A DNA stretch of 64,000 nt, taken from contig NZ_JAAAFX010000014.1 of NCBI RefSeq assembly GCF_019352895.1, positions 62,001-126,000 of the forward strand, written 5' to 3'. The notes under the pieces were generated by a model. The model was not told where the DNA came from. It saw only the letters and a program-made list of their open reading frames with translations, and did not search any database. Source of the stretch: Variovorax boronicumulans. GTDB lineage: Bacteria; Pseudomonadota; Gammaproteobacteria; Burkholderiales; Burkholderiaceae_C. The position numbers and the translations under genes were made by a program. Positions 27,755 through 37,485 of this stretch are shown piece after piece (the stretch's first letter is position 1; the number at the start of each line of letters is the position of its first letter).

Positions 27755-28795
27755 TCATCGTCGACCTCTCTGGAGAAAGGCCACGATGATGATCACGAAG
27801 CCCTGCACAGCCGCATTCAGGTACACGCTGATGATGCTGGTCAGGTTCAATAGGTTGCTGATCACGGAGAGCAGCACGGCACCGATCACGGTGCCGAGGA
27901 TGCGGCCCTCGCCGCCCTTGAGCGCGGTGCCGCCCACGATCACCGCGGCGATCGCTTCGAGCTCCCAGAGCAGCCCGGTGGTGGGCGAGGCCGAACCCAG
28001 GCGCGGCACGTACAGCAGCGTGGCCACGGCGACGCAGCAGCCCAGCAGCACGTAGGTGAGGATCTTCACGCGGTCGACCGCCACCGCCGAATAGCGCGCC
28101 ACCTGCTCGTTGGAGCCGATCGCCTGCACGTAGCGGCCGTAGCGCGTGCGGTTCAGCAGGAAGGCGCCCGCCAGCGCCATCGCCGCGAAGACCCAGATCG
28201 GCACCGGGATGCCGAGCCAGCTCGCGTAGTACACCGGGCTGTAGACATCCGACAGCGTGCCGTCGAGCGTGATCGCACCGCCATCGGCGAAGTAGGTGAG
28301 GTAGGCGCGGAAGATGCCGAGCGTGCCCAGCGTCACGATGAAGGGCTCGATGCGGCCCTTGGTGATGAGCAGGCCATGCGCGAGGCCGAAGGACGCGCCC
28401 AGCACCAGCGCCACCGCCATGCCCAGCAGCACCGCCGTCACCGGCGACCCGACATGCGGCGCCAGCGCGTTCATCACCAGGATCATGCAGCCCGCGATCA
28501 GCGCCGCCATCGAGCCCACCGAGAGGTCGATGCCGCCGCTGATGATGACGAAGCTCATGCCCACCGCGATGATGCCGATGAAGGCCGTGCGGGTCAGCAC
28601 GTTCATCGCGTTGTCCCAGGTCGCGAAGTCGGGGTTGAGCAGCGTGCCCGCGATGCACAGCAGCACCAGGCCGGCGATCGGCCCGGTTTCCCGCAGGCGC
28701 TGGCGCCAGGGCGTGCCGCCGCGTCGCGCCGGAGGGGGCGCCGTCGGGTCGATGCCGACGGGCGGCGTCAGGCTGTCAGTGGGTGCCGGTGGCAT
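27755..28795 (-). CDS. Sugar ABC transporter permease (RbsC/XylH-like)
   Basis: The 346-residue inner-membrane protein has about eight to ten hydrophobic segments and the family landmarks [59 protein letters not shown] and [19 protein letters not shown]. An N-terminal proline-rich cytoplasmic stretch of about 40 residues precedes the first helix. The gene overlaps the 3' end of the ATPase gene by 20 bases. Confidence 0.9.
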   Translation of the reverse strand: MPPAPTDSLTPPVGIDPTAPPPARRGGTPWRQRLRETGPIAGLVLLCIAGTLLNPDFATWDNAMNVLTRTAFIGIIAVGMSFVIISGGIDLSVGSMAALIAGCMILVMNALAPHVGSPVTAVLLGMAVALVLGASFGLAHGLLITKGRIEPFIVTLGTLGIFRAYLTYFADGGAITLDGTLSDVYSPVYYASWLGIPVPIWVFAAMALAGAFLLNRTRYGRYVQAIGSNEQVARYSAVAVDRVKILTYVLLGCCVAVATLLYVPRLGSASPTTGLLWELEAIAAVIVGGTALKGGEGRILGTVIGAVLLSVISNLLNLTSIISVYLNAAVQGFVIIIVAFLQRGRR

Positions 28796-30260
28796 GCGCG
28801 ATGAGCTCCTCTTCGGTCAGGTGATCGGCGTCGAGCGTGGCCTGGACCGTGCCGGCACGCATCACGACGACGCGGTGGCACAGGCCGATCAGTTCCATCA
28901 GCTCCGACGAGATGACGACCACGCCACGGCCTTCGGCCGCCACCTGGTCGATCAGGAAATAGATGTCGCGCTTGGCGCCGACGTCGACACCGCGCGTGGG
29001 CTCGTCGAGCACCACCACGCGCGGGCCGGGCTGCAGCACCTTGGCCATCGCCAGCTTCTGCTGGTTGCCGCCCGACAGCGCGCCGGCGCGCGCACCCAGG
29101 TCGCGTGTGCGGATGCCGAAGTCCGCCACCGCGCGCGTCAGCGCCGCGGCTTCGGAGCGGCGGTCGAGCCAGGGGTGCGCGTGGCGGTCCAGGTCCATCA
29201 GCGTGAGGTTGTCCTGCAGCGGCAGCCGCACGTGCAGGCCGCAGCCCTTGCGGTCCTCGCTCAGGTAGGTGAGGCCGGCGCGCGCCGCGGCACGCGGATC
29301 GGCGAACGCGACCGGCCGGCCCTCGAGCGCGACCGTGCCGCCGTCGCGCGCGCGCAGGCCCAGCAGGCCCTCGAACAGTTCGGTGCGGCCCGCGCCCACC
29401 AGCCCGGCGAAGCCGAGGATCTCGCCGGGACGCACCTCGAAGCTCACGTCGTGCGCCCAGCCCGGCACGTTCAGCCCGCGCACGGCCAGCAGCGGCGCCG
29501 CCGGCTCGGGCCGGCGCCGCACGGGGAACATGTTGGAGAGTTCGCGCCCGACCATCAGGTTCGCCATCTGCTGGCGCGAATGCTGCGCGGTCGGCCTGCG
29601 CATGACGAAGCGGCCGTCGCGCATGACCACGATCTCGTCGGTGATCCGTGCGACCTCGTCGAGCTTGTGCGAGATGTAGACGATGGTCGTGCCCTGCGCG
29701 CGCAGGCTCCGGATCAGGCCGAAGAGCCGCTGGCTCTCGGAGGGCGTGAGCGTGGCCGTCGGCTCGTCCATCACCAGCAGCCGCGCGTTGCGCGACAGCG
29801 CCTTGGCGATCTCCGCCAGTTGCTTCTCGGCGACGATCAGGTCGCGCACCCGGGTGTCGGGATCGACCGCGAGGCCGACCGCGCCCAGCGCCTCCTGCGC
29901 CGCGCGGCGCATGCCCTCGTCGTCGAGCCGCCAGCCCCGGCGCTTCTCGCGGCCCAGGAAGATGTTCTGCGCCACCGTGAGATCCTCGGCCAGGTTGAAC
30001 TCCTGGTGGATCAGCACCACGCCCGCGTCTTCGGCGTCGCGTGAACTCGCGAAGGAGCGCTGCGCGTCGTCGATCGTGAGCGTCCCGCCGCTGGGGACCT
30101 CGTAACCCGAGAGGATCTTCATCAGCGTGGACTTGCCCGCGCCGTTCTCCCCGAGCAGGCCCAGCACCGTGCCGGGCGCGATGTCGAAGCTCACGCCGTG
30201 CAGCACCTGCACCGGCCCGAAGTTCTTCGTGATGGCGTCGAAGCGCACGTGCAGGCTCAT
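28776..30260 (-). CDS. Sugar ABC transporter double ATP-binding protein (RbsA/XylG-like)
   Basis: The 494-residue protein contains two ATPase domains. The first has Walker [15 protein letters not shown] and Walker [16 protein letters not shown], with a modified signature ([13 protein letters not shown]). The second has the degenerate Walker [13 protein letters not shown] and the strong signature [15 protein letters not shown], normal for this family. The ATG at 30260 lies two bases from the stop of the Gfo/Idh gene; a GTG at 30269 would overlap it. Confidence 0.9.
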   Translation of the reverse strand: MSLHVRFDAITKNFGPVQVLHGVSFDIAPGTVLGLLGENGAGKSTLMKILSGYEVPSGGTLTIDDAQRSFASSRDAEDAGVVLIHQEFNLAEDLTVAQNIFLGREKRRGWRLDDEGMRRAAQEALGAVGLAVDPDTRVRDLIVAEKQLAEIAKALSRNARLLVMDEPTATLTPSESQRLFGLIRSLRAQGTTIVYISHKLDEVARITDEIVVMRDGRFVMRRPTAQHSRQQMANLMVGRELSNMFPVRRRPEPAAPLLAVRGLNVPGWAHDVSFEVRPGEILGFAGLVGAGRTELFEGLLGLRARDGGTVALEGRPVAFADPRAAARAGLTYLSEDRKGCGLHVRLPLQDNLTLMDLDRHAHPWLDRRSEAAALTRAVADFGIRTRDLGARAGALSGGNQQKLAMAKVLQPGPRVVVLDEPTRGVDVGAKRDIYFLIDQVAAEGRGVVVISSELMELIGLCHRVVVMRAGTVQATLDADHLTEEELIAHATGTH

Positions 30261-30261
30261 C

Positions 30262-31434
30262 TCACACACCGACCCAGAGGCCGCCGTCGGCGGACGAGCG
30301 GATCGCCGCTTCGATGAAGGCGACGCCGTGGATGCCGTCTTCCAGCGTCGGGAAGTTCACTTCCGCCGCCGGCGCGCGGCCGTCGCGCGCCGCGCGGATG
30401 GCATGGCCGATCTCGCTGTAGAGCGTGGCGAAGCCCTCGAAGTAGCCCTCGGGATGGCCCGCGGGCAGGCGCGTGACGCGGGCGGCATCCGCATGGGCCG
30501 CGCCGCTGCCGCGCGAGACGGTCTGCGGCGCCTCGCCGAAGCGCGACACCTGCAGCCTGTTGGGCTGCTCCTGCTGCCATTCGAGCCCGGCGCGGCTGCC
30601 GTAGACACGGATGCGCAATGCGTTCTCGTTGCCCGGCGCGACCTGGCTGGCCCAGAGCATGCCGCGCGCGCCGTTGGCATAGCGCAGCATGATCTGCACG
30701 TTGTCGTCGAGCGCTCGGCCGGGCACGAAGGTGCTGAGTTCGGCGCACAGCTGCGAGGGCTGCATGCCGGCGATGAAGCCCGCGAGCTGGTAGGCGTGCG
30801 TGCCGATGTCCCCGATGCAGCCGCCCGGGCCCGAACGCTGCGGGTCGGTGCGCCAGGCCGCCTGTTTCTGGCCGGTGGTCTCGAGCGGCTCGGTCAGCCA
30901 GTCCTGCGGGTACTCGACCTGGACCAGCCGGATCTCGCCCAACTCGCCGTCGCGCACCATGCGGCGCGCCTGGCGCACCATGGGGTAGCCGGTGTAGTTG
31001 TAGGTCACGGCGAAGATGCGACGGCGCGCCTGCGCGATCGCCTGCAGCCGGTGCGCATCCGCGACGTTCGTGGTCACCGGCTTGTCGCAGATCACATGGA
31101 TGCCGGCCTCGAGAAAGGCCTCGGCCACGGCCGCGTGCTGGTCGTTGGGCGTCACGATGGTCACGACCTCGATGCCGTCGGCGCGCGCGGCCTCCTCGCG
31201 CGCCATGGTGCGGTAGTCGGGGTAGCTGCGCGCGAGGCCGATCGCGGCGGCCGAGCGGGCCGCCTTCTCCGGCGTGGAGGAGAGCGCGCCGGCGCTCAGC
31301 ACGAACTGGTCGTCGAGCCGCGCGGCGATGCGGTGCACGGCGCCGATGAAGGCGCCTTCGCCGCCGCCCACCATGCCCAGGCGGATGCGGGCGCTCGCCG
31401 CCTCCGCATGGCTGTAACTGGCCTCGATGGTCAT
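30262..31434 (-). CDS. Gfo/Idh/MocA-family oxidoreductase
   Basis: The 390-residue NAD(P)-dependent sugar dehydrogenase family member shows LGMVGGGEGAFIGAVHR (Rossmann glycine motif), the catalytic-lysine region HVICDKPVTTNVADAH and the C-terminal domain motif GCIGDIGTHAYQLAGF. Relatives oxidise sugars, inositols or keto-sugars. The start overlaps the TIM-barrel gene by four bases. With its partner it suggests the operon also processes a sugar other than free xylose; the substrate is unknown. Confidence 0.88.
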   Translation of the reverse strand: MTIEASYSHAEAASARIRLGMVGGGEGAFIGAVHRIAARLDDQFVLSAGALSSTPEKAARSAAAIGLARSYPDYRTMAREEAARADGIEVVTIVTPNDQHAAVAEAFLEAGIHVICDKPVTTNVADAHRLQAIAQARRRIFAVTYNYTGYPMVRQARRMVRDGELGEIRLVQVEYPQDWLTEPLETTGQKQAAWRTDPQRSGPGGCIGDIGTHAYQLAGFIAGMQPSQLCAELSTFVPGRALDDNVQIMLRYANGARGMLWASQVAPGNENALRIRVYGSRAGLEWQQEQPNRLQVSRFGEAPQTVSRGSGAAHADAARVTRLPAGHPEGYFEGFATLYSEIGHAIRAARDGRAPAAEVNFPTLEDGIHGVAFIEAAIRSSADGGLWVGV

Positions 31435-32501
31435 GGCGCTACCGGCGCCAGGCCCAGCATGCGTCGCAGCTGGGCCGGGTCCTTCTCGCCGCCCGCGAAG
31501 TCGTCGAAGGCTTTTTCCGTGACCCGGATGATGTGGTCGCGGATGAAGGCCGCGCCTTCGGCGGCACCGGTCTCGGGGTGCTTGAGGCAGCATTCCCACT
31601 CGAGCACCGCCCAGCTGTCGTAGCCGTACTGGGCCATCTTGGAGAAGATGGCGCCGAAGTCGATCTGGCCGTCGCCCAGCGAGCGGAAGCGTCCCGCGCG
31701 ATCGATCCATGGCTGGTAGCCCGAATAGACGCCCTGGCGGCCGGTGGGGCGGAACTCGGCATCCTTGATGTGCAGGGCCTTGATGCGCGTGTGGTAGATG
31801 TCGATGAATTCGAGGTAGTCGAGCTGCTGCAGCAAGAAGTGCGAGGGGTCGTAGTTGATGCAGCAGCGCGGATGGTCGTCCACGCGCTGCAGGAACATCT
31901 CGAAGGTGGTGCCGTCGAACAGGTCCTCGCCCGGATGCAACTCGAAGCAGACGTTGCAGTCGGCTTCGTCGAAGGCGTCGAAGACCGGGCGCCAGCGCTT
32001 GGCCAGCTCGTCCAAGGCGGCTTCGATCAGGCCCGCGGGCCGCTGCGGCCACGGATACAGGTAGGGCCAGGCCAGCGCGCCGGGAAAGCTCACGGTGCTC
32101 TTGAGGCCCAGGTGGCGCGAGGCGCGTGCCGACAGCAGCATCTGCTCCACCGCCCAGGCCTGGCGCGCCTGCGGGTTGCGCCGCACCGCCTCCGGCGCGA
32201 AGCCGTCGAAGGCTTCGTCGTAGGCCGGGTGCACGGCCACCAGCTGGCCCTGCAGGTGGGTGCCCAGCTCGGTGATCTCCACGCCGTTCTCGCGTGCGAT
32301 GCCCGCCACCTCGTCGCAGTAGGTCTTCGATTCCGCCGCCCGGCGCAGGTCGAAGATGCGCGCGTCCCACGACGGGATCTGCACCCCCTTGAAGCCCAGG
32401 CCGCCGGCCCAGCGCGTGATCGACTGCCAGGAGTCGAAGGGGGCTTCGTCGCTCGCGAACTGGGCCAGGTAGATGCCTGGGCCCTTGATGTTGCTGGCCA
32501 T
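31431..32501 (-). CDS. TIM-barrel sugar isomerase/epimerase (xylose isomerase-like, AP endonuclease 2 fold)
   Basis: The 356-residue protein belongs to the metal-dependent sugar phosphate isomerase/epimerase superfamily (GFKGVQIPSWDARIF, ELGTHLQGQLVAVHP, NVCFELHPGEDLFDGT, CINYDPSHFLLQQLD, HIKDAEFRPTGRQG, AVLEWECCLK). It is a distinct gene from xylA upstream and most resembles proteins paired with Gfo/Idh dehydrogenases. An AAGGAGCG site precedes the ATG. Confidence 0.87.
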   Translation of the reverse strand: MASNIKGPGIYLAQFASDEAPFDSWQSITRWAGGLGFKGVQIPSWDARIFDLRRAAESKTYCDEVAGIARENGVEITELGTHLQGQLVAVHPAYDEAFDGFAPEAVRRNPQARQAWAVEQMLLSARASRHLGLKSTVSFPGALAWPYLYPWPQRPAGLIEAALDELAKRWRPVFDAFDEADCNVCFELHPGEDLFDGTTFEMFLQRVDDHPRCCINYDPSHFLLQQLDYLEFIDIYHTRIKALHIKDAEFRPTGRQGVYSGYQPWIDRAGRFRSLGDGQIDFGAIFSKMAQYGYDSWAVLEWECCLKHPETGAAEGAAFIRDHIIRVTEKAFDDFAGGEKDPAQLRRMLGLAPVAP

Positions 32502-32525
32502 GTCTCGCTCCTTGGTGGGGTTCGT

Positions 32526-33878
32526 TCAGAGGTAGCTGCTGACGAGGTGCTCGAGCCGTTCCTGACCGGCCGAGCGGGGCTGCGGCTCGACGGGATTCGC
32601 TTCGGCCTGCTCGGCGAGCGCCGCCAGTGACACATCGCCGCGCAGGATCGACTGGCCGCGGGGCGTGTCCCAGCCCGCATAGCGCGTGTCGACGTGGCGT
32701 TGCAAGGCGCCGTCGCGCACCATGGCCTCGGCGACCAGCAGCCCGCGGGCGCACAGGTCCATGGCCGTCGCGTGCGACCAGACCAGGTCGTCCGGGGCGA
32801 TCGACTGGCGCCGCAGCTTGGCGTCGAAGTTGAGACCGCCGGTGCTCAGGCCCCCAGCGCGCAGCACCTCGTACAGCGCCATCGCGACGTGCTGCAGGTT
32901 GTTGGGAAACTGGTCGGTGTCCCAGCCCAGCAGTTCGTCGCCCCGGTTCATGTCGATCGAGCCGAAGATGCCCAGCGCATGGGCCAGCGCGATCTCGTGC
33001 TCGAAGCTGTGGCCCGCGAGCAGCGCATGGTTCTGCTCGATGTTGACCTTCACTTCCTTTTCCAGGCCGTGCGCCTGCAGGAAGCCGTAGACCGTCGCGA
33101 CGTCGTAGTCGTATTGGTGCTTGGTGGGTTCGGCCGGCTTGGGTTCGAGCAGGATCGGCCCCTTGAAGCCGATCTTGTGCTTGTGCTCGACCACCAGGTT
33201 CAGGAAGCGGCCCAGCTGCGCCAGTTCGCGCTTGAGGTCGGTGTTGAGCAGCGTCTCGTAGCCTTCGCGGCCACCCCACAGGACGTAGTTCGCGCCGCCC
33301 AGGCCGTGCGTCACGTCGAGCGCGTTCTTCACCTGCGCGGCGGCATAGGTGAAGACCTCCGGGTCGGGGTTGGTCGCGCCGCCGGCCATGTAACGCCGGT
33401 GCGAGAACAGGTTGGCGGTGCCCCAGAGCAGGCGCACGCCGGTGTCGGCGATATGGCGCTCGAACACCTTGGCGACCTGGCGCAGGTTGCGGTTCGATTC
33501 CGCCAGCGTCGCGCCCTCCGGCGCCACATCGCGGTCATGGAAGGTGAAGAAGGGCGTGTCGACCAGCCGGAACAGATCGAAGGCCACGTCGGCCTTGTGC
33601 AGGGCCTGTTCCATCGGGTCGCCCGGACCGTGCCAGGGCCGCTGGAAGGTCGCGTCGCCGAAGGGGTCGAGGCCCGCCCCCACGAAGCTGTGCCAGTAGC
33701 AGACCGCGAAGCGAAGCTGGTCTTCCATGCGCTTGCCCAGCACCAGCCGGTCCTTGTCGTAGTAGCGGTAGGCAAAGGGCTCGCCCGGCGACGGACGGAA
33801 TTCGGTCCCGCGAAAGACGATCGGGCTTTCGAATCCGAAGAAGGGCGGGCGCGCCGCGGCAGAGGGCACAGAGGTCAT
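32526..33878 (-). CDS. xylA: Xylose isomerase
   Basis: This 450-residue cytoplasmic enzyme converts D-xylose to D-xylulose using divalent metals. Diagnostic segments are [13 protein letters not shown] (catalytic His/Asp), [58 protein letters not shown] (metal ligand Glu), [16 protein letters not shown] and SIDMNRGD. The length is normal for the long (class II) isomerases. It lies between xylB and the epimerase gene in one minus-strand operon. Confidence 0.97.
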   Translation of the reverse strand: MTSVPSAAARPPFFGFESPIVFRGTEFRPSPGEPFAYRYYDKDRLVLGKRMEDQLRFAVCYWHSFVGAGLDPFGDATFQRPWHGPGDPMEQALHKADVAFDLFRLVDTPFFTFHDRDVAPEGATLAESNRNLRQVAKVFERHIADTGVRLLWGTANLFSHRRYMAGGATNPDPEVFTYAAAQVKNALDVTHGLGGANYVLWGGREGYETLLNTDLKRELAQLGRFLNLVVEHKHKIGFKGPILLEPKPAEPTKHQYDYDVATVYGFLQAHGLEKEVKVNIEQNHALLAGHSFEHEIALAHALGIFGSIDMNRGDELLGWDTDQFPNNLQHVAMALYEVLRAGGLSTGGLNFDAKLRRQSIAPDDLVWSHATAMDLCARGLLVAEAMVRDGALQRHVDTRYAGWDTPRGQSILRGDVSLAALAEQAEANPVEPQPRSAGQERLEHLVSSYL

Positions 33879-33897
33879 GGCGTGTGTTCCAGGTGGG

Positions 33898-35391
33898 TCA
33901 GGAAGGAGCGGTGGAAGGATCGGCGGCGGCCGCCGTGGCCTGCGCCGAAGGGGCGTGTCGGATCAGGCCGTAGAGCTGTTGCCAGCGCGCATGCATCTCG
34001 TCGTAGCGGCGCGCACGCGTGCCATCGGGTTCGAAGCTGCGCAGCCGCGGGGGCTTGGAAAAGAGCCGCTCGCCGTCGGCGGCCGCACGGGCCAGCCGGG
34101 CCGCGCCGAGCGCGCAGCCGTGCTGGGAACCGGCCGCCTGGTGCAGCGGCAGGTCGAGCACGTCGGCCAGGATCTGGTTCCAGGTCGCCGAGCGGGCCCC
34201 GCCGCCGATCAGGTCGGCCTGCGTGAGCACCGTGCCGGCGGCCGACAGTGCATCGCGCGCGTCGCGGAAGGCGAAGGCCACGCCCTCGAGCAGGGCGCGC
34301 GTCATCGCGGGCCGGTCGGTCGCCGCCGACAGCTGCAGGAAGCCGGCGCGCAGCGCCGTGTCGTTGTGCGGCGTGCGTTCGCCCGACAGGTAGGGCGCGA
34401 ACCAGCAGGCCGGGTCGCCCGGTGACGAGGCCTCGAGTTCGCGCAGCAGCGCTTCCTCGCTCACATGCTGGATGCCGGCCCACCACGACAGGCAGGAGGC
34501 CGCCGAGAGCAGCACGCCCATCTGGTGCCAGGTCCGGGGCAGCGCATGGCAGAAGGCATGCACCGCGCGCTCGGGCGCCGGCGCGAAGCCCGCGGTGGTG
34601 GCCCACAGCACGCCCGAGGTGCCGAGCGAGACGAAGGCGTCGCCGGCCGCGACCGCGCCCACGCCGATCGCGCCGGCCGCGTTGTCGCCTGCACCGCCGG
34701 CCATGACCGGCGCGCGGTCGAAGCCCCAGCGGGCCACCCACTCGGCGCGCAGTTCGCCGGTGCGCTCGGTGCCTTCGACCAGGCGCGGCATCTGCGAGGT
34801 GTCCAGGCCGCAGGCGGCCAGCAGTTCGGAAGACCAGCGCCGCTGCCCGACGTCCAGCCAGAGCGTGCCTGAGGCATCGGACATGTCTTCCGCGAACTCG
34901 CCGGTGAGCTTCCAGCGCAGCCAGGCCTTGGGCAGCAGCACCTTGGCGATGCGGTCGGCATGGTGCGGCTCGTGTTCGCGCAGCCAGAGCAGCTTGGGCG
35001 CGGTGAAGCCCGGCATCGCGGGATTGCCGGTGCGTGCGCGCAGCTGCAGCGCCGGCGCTTCGAGCGCCTCGCAATGGGCGGCGCTGCGGCCGTCGTCCCA
35101 CAGGATGCAGGGGCGCAGCACCTCGTCGTTCGCGTCGAGCAGGGTCGCGCCGTGCATCTGGCCCGACAGGCCGATGCCGCGCACCGCGGCAAGCACGCGC
35201 GGGTGCTCCGTGCGCAGCGCATCGAGGCAGTCGCAGGTCGCCTGCCACCAGTGCGCCGGGTCCTGTTCCGACCAGCCCGGGTGGGGGCGGCTGACCCGCA
35301 AGGGCGCACTCGCGACCGCCAGCGGGCGGTCGTCGTCCAGCAGCAATGCCTTGACGCTGGAGGTGCCCAGGTCGATGCCCAGGGTGATCAC
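33898..35391 (-). CDS. xylB: Xylulokinase
   Basis: The 497-residue FGGY kinase phosphorylates D-xylulose to xylulose 5-phosphate. It shows [17 protein letters not shown] (phosphate-1), the xylulokinase segment [63 protein letters not shown] and [17 protein letters not shown]. The start is a GTG at 35391 overlapping the regulator's stop by four bases (GTGA), which implies translational coupling. Confidence 0.95.
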   Translation of the reverse strand: MITLGIDLGTSSVKALLLDDDRPLAVASAPLRVSRPHPGWSEQDPAHWWQATCDCLDALRTEHPRVLAAVRGIGLSGQMHGATLLDANDEVLRPCILWDDGRSAAHCEALEAPALQLRARTGNPAMPGFTAPKLLWLREHEPHHADRIAKVLLPKAWLRWKLTGEFAEDMSDASGTLWLDVGQRRWSSELLAACGLDTSQMPRLVEGTERTGELRAEWVARWGFDRAPVMAGGAGDNAAGAIGVGAVAAGDAFVSLGTSGVLWATTAGFAPAPERAVHAFCHALPRTWHQMGVLLSAASCLSWWAGIQHVSEEALLRELEASSPGDPACWFAPYLSGERTPHNDTALRAGFLQLSAATDRPAMTRALLEGVAFAFRDARDALSAAGTVLTQADLIGGGARSATWNQILADVLDLPLHQAAGSQHGCALGAARLARAAADGERLFSKPPRLRSFEPDGTRARRYDEMHARWQQLYGLIRHAPSAQATAAAADPSTAPS

Positions 35392-36437
35392 GGCAGGTTG
35401 TCCTTGAGGTAGATGTCGATGCGGATGCGTTCCTGGTCCGCATGCACCGGTTCGTGGGTGATGCGCGAAATGGCCAGGCGCAGTGCCGAGCGGATCTCGT
35501 GGCCGGCGTCCTGGTTGATCACCGCGTCCATGGTTCCGTCGAGCAGGTCGGCGCGCGCGGCCGGCGTGAGTTCGTGGCCCACGAACACGATCTCGCGGGC
35601 CCGGCCGCTGGCCTGGAGCGCGGCCGAGATGCCGGGGTTGCCCGCGCCCACGCTGTAGATGCCGCGCAATTGCGGATGCTCGGCCAGCAGCTGGGCCGTG
35701 AGCCGCTGCGTGAGCCGCGGGTCGTCCTTGCCTTCGAGCGGCGGGAGCACCCGCAGCGCGGCGAATTCGGCGCCCATCACCTGGCTGAAGCCGAAGCTGC
35801 GTTCCGCGTGGTCGCGCAGCGACAGGCTGCCCACGATGACGCCGATGTCGCCGCGCACCCGTCCGGCGAAGCGGCCCAGCAGCGTGGCCGCGGTGCGGCC
35901 CGCGGCCACGTTGTCGATGCCCACGAAGTGCTGCCGATGCGATCGGGGGACGTCCGAGACCAGCGTGATCACCCCTTTGCCGCGCGCCACCAGGTGGTCG
36001 ATGGCGTGCTGCACCTGCGGGTGGTCGAGCGCCATGATGACGGCGGTCTCGCACTGGTCTTCCAGCGACAGGATCAGGGCCGCGAGACGCTGGGGCTCGA
36101 AGACATCCACTTCCAGCGTGCGCGCCGTCACGCGGTGATCGGCCATCCACGGGCCGTTCTCGACGACCTGGTCGCGCAGCACTTCCACGAAGCTGTTGTT
36201 GCCCGAGGGCAGCACGAAGCACACCCGATGGAGTTGCGTGCGCGCCAGCCGGGCTGCGGCGGGGTCGGGCCGGTAGTTCAGGCGATCGATGGCTTCCTTG
36301 ACCCGCGTGATCGAGCGCGCATGAACGCCCGGACGGTTGTTGATGACACGGTCGGCCGTGGCGAGGCTGACCTGCGCCTCGCGCGCGACATCGCTCAGGG
36401 TCGCTCGCGGGCTGGAGGGATCGTTTTCCAATGGCAT
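35388..36437 (-). CDS. LacI-family repressor of the xylose operon
   Basis: The 349-residue regulator has an N-terminal LacI helix-turn-helix (ATLSDVAREAQVSLATADRV, NNRPGVHARSITRVKEAI) and a periplasmic-binding-protein-like ligand domain (VCFVLPSGNNSFVEVL, FVGIDNVAAGRTAATLLG, GIYSVGAGNPGISAAL, EIVFVGHELTPAARA). The hinge helix LARTQLHR follows the DNA-binding domain. As the first gene of the operon it is probably autoregulated; the ligand is presumably xylose or a metabolite. Confidence 0.92.
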   Translation of the reverse strand: MPLENDPSSPRATLSDVAREAQVSLATADRVINNRPGVHARSITRVKEAIDRLNYRPDPAAARLARTQLHRVCFVLPSGNNSFVEVLRDQVVENGPWMADHRVTARTLEVDVFEPQRLAALILSLEDQCETAVIMALDHPQVQHAIDHLVARGKGVITLVSDVPRSHRQHFVGIDNVAAGRTAATLLGRFAGRVRGDIGVIVGSLSLRDHAERSFGFSQVMGAEFAALRVLPPLEGKDDPRLTQRLTAQLLAEHPQLRGIYSVGAGNPGISAALQASGRAREIVFVGHELTPAARADLLDGTMDAVINQDAGHEIRSALRLAISRITHEPVHADQERIRIDIYLKDNLP

Positions 36438-36765
36438 GGCGGAATAATGAGGTGCGTACGTCAGAAATGAAAGTAGGTGGATTCACCTAGGGTGAGGCTT
36501 TGGATTTTGTGGCGTTGAAGATGGGAGGAAGAATATTTGAGGGGCGCACATCAGAAAAGGTGAGGGCGGCCAAGCGCGGAAAGCCGAGCGCGCCAGAGCC
36601 TGACTTCTGATGCCAGACGTTCTCGTGCGCATCGACGATGAGGTTCGCGTGCGGACTCCGCCAGCGGCACGTGCGGTGCCCTCGGCGGTTTGAAAGGCCG
36701 CGCCTTGGCACCACCGAGCGCGCCTCGCGTGGATCCGCCTTCGGCTTGCTGACGAAAATGCGGGC
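36438..36765. promoter_or_regulatory. Intergenic region between the xylose operon and the nitroreductase gene, with candidate operator
   Basis: No gene is seen. At 36483-36495 the inverted repeat TCACC-TAG-GGTGA lies about 46 bases upstream of the LacI regulator and is the best operator candidate. A second element, an imperfect direct repeat (GCGTACGTCAGAAATG near 36454 and GCGCACATCAGAAAAG near 36544), may mark additional sites. The right-hand 200 bases are featureless. Confidence 0.4.
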
Positions 36766-37485
36766 ATGCACAGCGTCCTTCCCCTCGAGCCGGTCACCGC
36801 GCCCGCCATTCCCGCCCACCTGGCCTTGCCGGCGCTGCTCGCGCAGCGCAGCGCGACGCGTGGCTTCACCGACCAGCGCCTGCCCGACGGTTGCCTCGAA
36901 GACCTTCTCGTGCAGGCGCGCCGCGCGCCCAGCGGGGCGAACCTGCAGCCCGGCGAATTCATCTCGCTCGAGGGCGATGCCCGGGCGCGTCTGTCGTCGG
37001 CCCTGGTGGGCGCCTTCCGCAGTGGCGCGCGGGAGGCCGAGGACTACAGCTACTTCCCGGTGCCGATGCCGCACAGCTTGCGCCGCCGGCAGGTCGCGGC
37101 GGCCCAGGCGCTGTATGGCGCGCTGGGCGCGGAACGGGACGACCGCGCCGCGCGCGATGCGCAGTTCGAGCGCAACTTCCGCTTCTTCGATGCGCCGACG
37201 GCCTTGCTGGTGCTGATCGATGCGCGCATGGGCAGCGGCTGCTACATGGACCTGGGCATGTGCCTCTTCGCCTTGATGATGGCGGCCGACGCGCAGGGCA
37301 TCGGCACTTGCCCCATCGGTGCCATCGCGTCCTATCCGGGGCTGGTGCGCGCCACCCTCGCGCTGCGGGACGACCAATCCGTCGTCTGCGGCCTGGCGCT
37401 GGGCTACGCCGATCCGCTGGCGCCGGAGAACGCCGTGCGCACGGCGCGACGGCCGCTGGAGGACTACTTCAGCGTCATGCGCTAG
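36766..37485 (+). CDS. Nitroreductase-family FMN oxidoreductase
   Basis: The 239-residue protein has the nitroreductase fold: RSATRGFTDQRLP, an FMN-contacting ARRAPSGANLQPGEFI, YMDLGMCLFALMMAADAQGIGTCPIGAI and CGLALGYADPLAPENAV. Such enzymes reduce nitro groups, quinones or flavins with NAD(P)H. It is transcribed alone and converges on the thiolase gene, sharing the palindromic CTAG that supplies both stop codons. Confidence 0.87.
   Translation: MHSVLPLEPVTAPAIPAHLALPALLAQRSATRGFTDQRLPDGCLEDLLVQARRAPSGANLQPGEFISLEGDARARLSSALVGAFRSGAREAEDYSYFPVPMPHSLRRRQVAAAQALYGALGAERDDRAARDAQFERNFRFFDAPTALLVLIDARMGSGCYMDLGMCLFALMMAADAQGIGTCPIGAIASYPGLVRATLALRDDQSVVCGLALGYADPLAPENAVRTARRPLEDYFSVMR

Noticed and set aside
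30262-33279. One 1005-residue fused protein spanning the Gfo/Idh gene and upstream sequence
   Set aside because: The upstream part is the antisense-free shadow of the TIM-barrel and xylA genes in another frame; homology begins only at the ATG at 31434.
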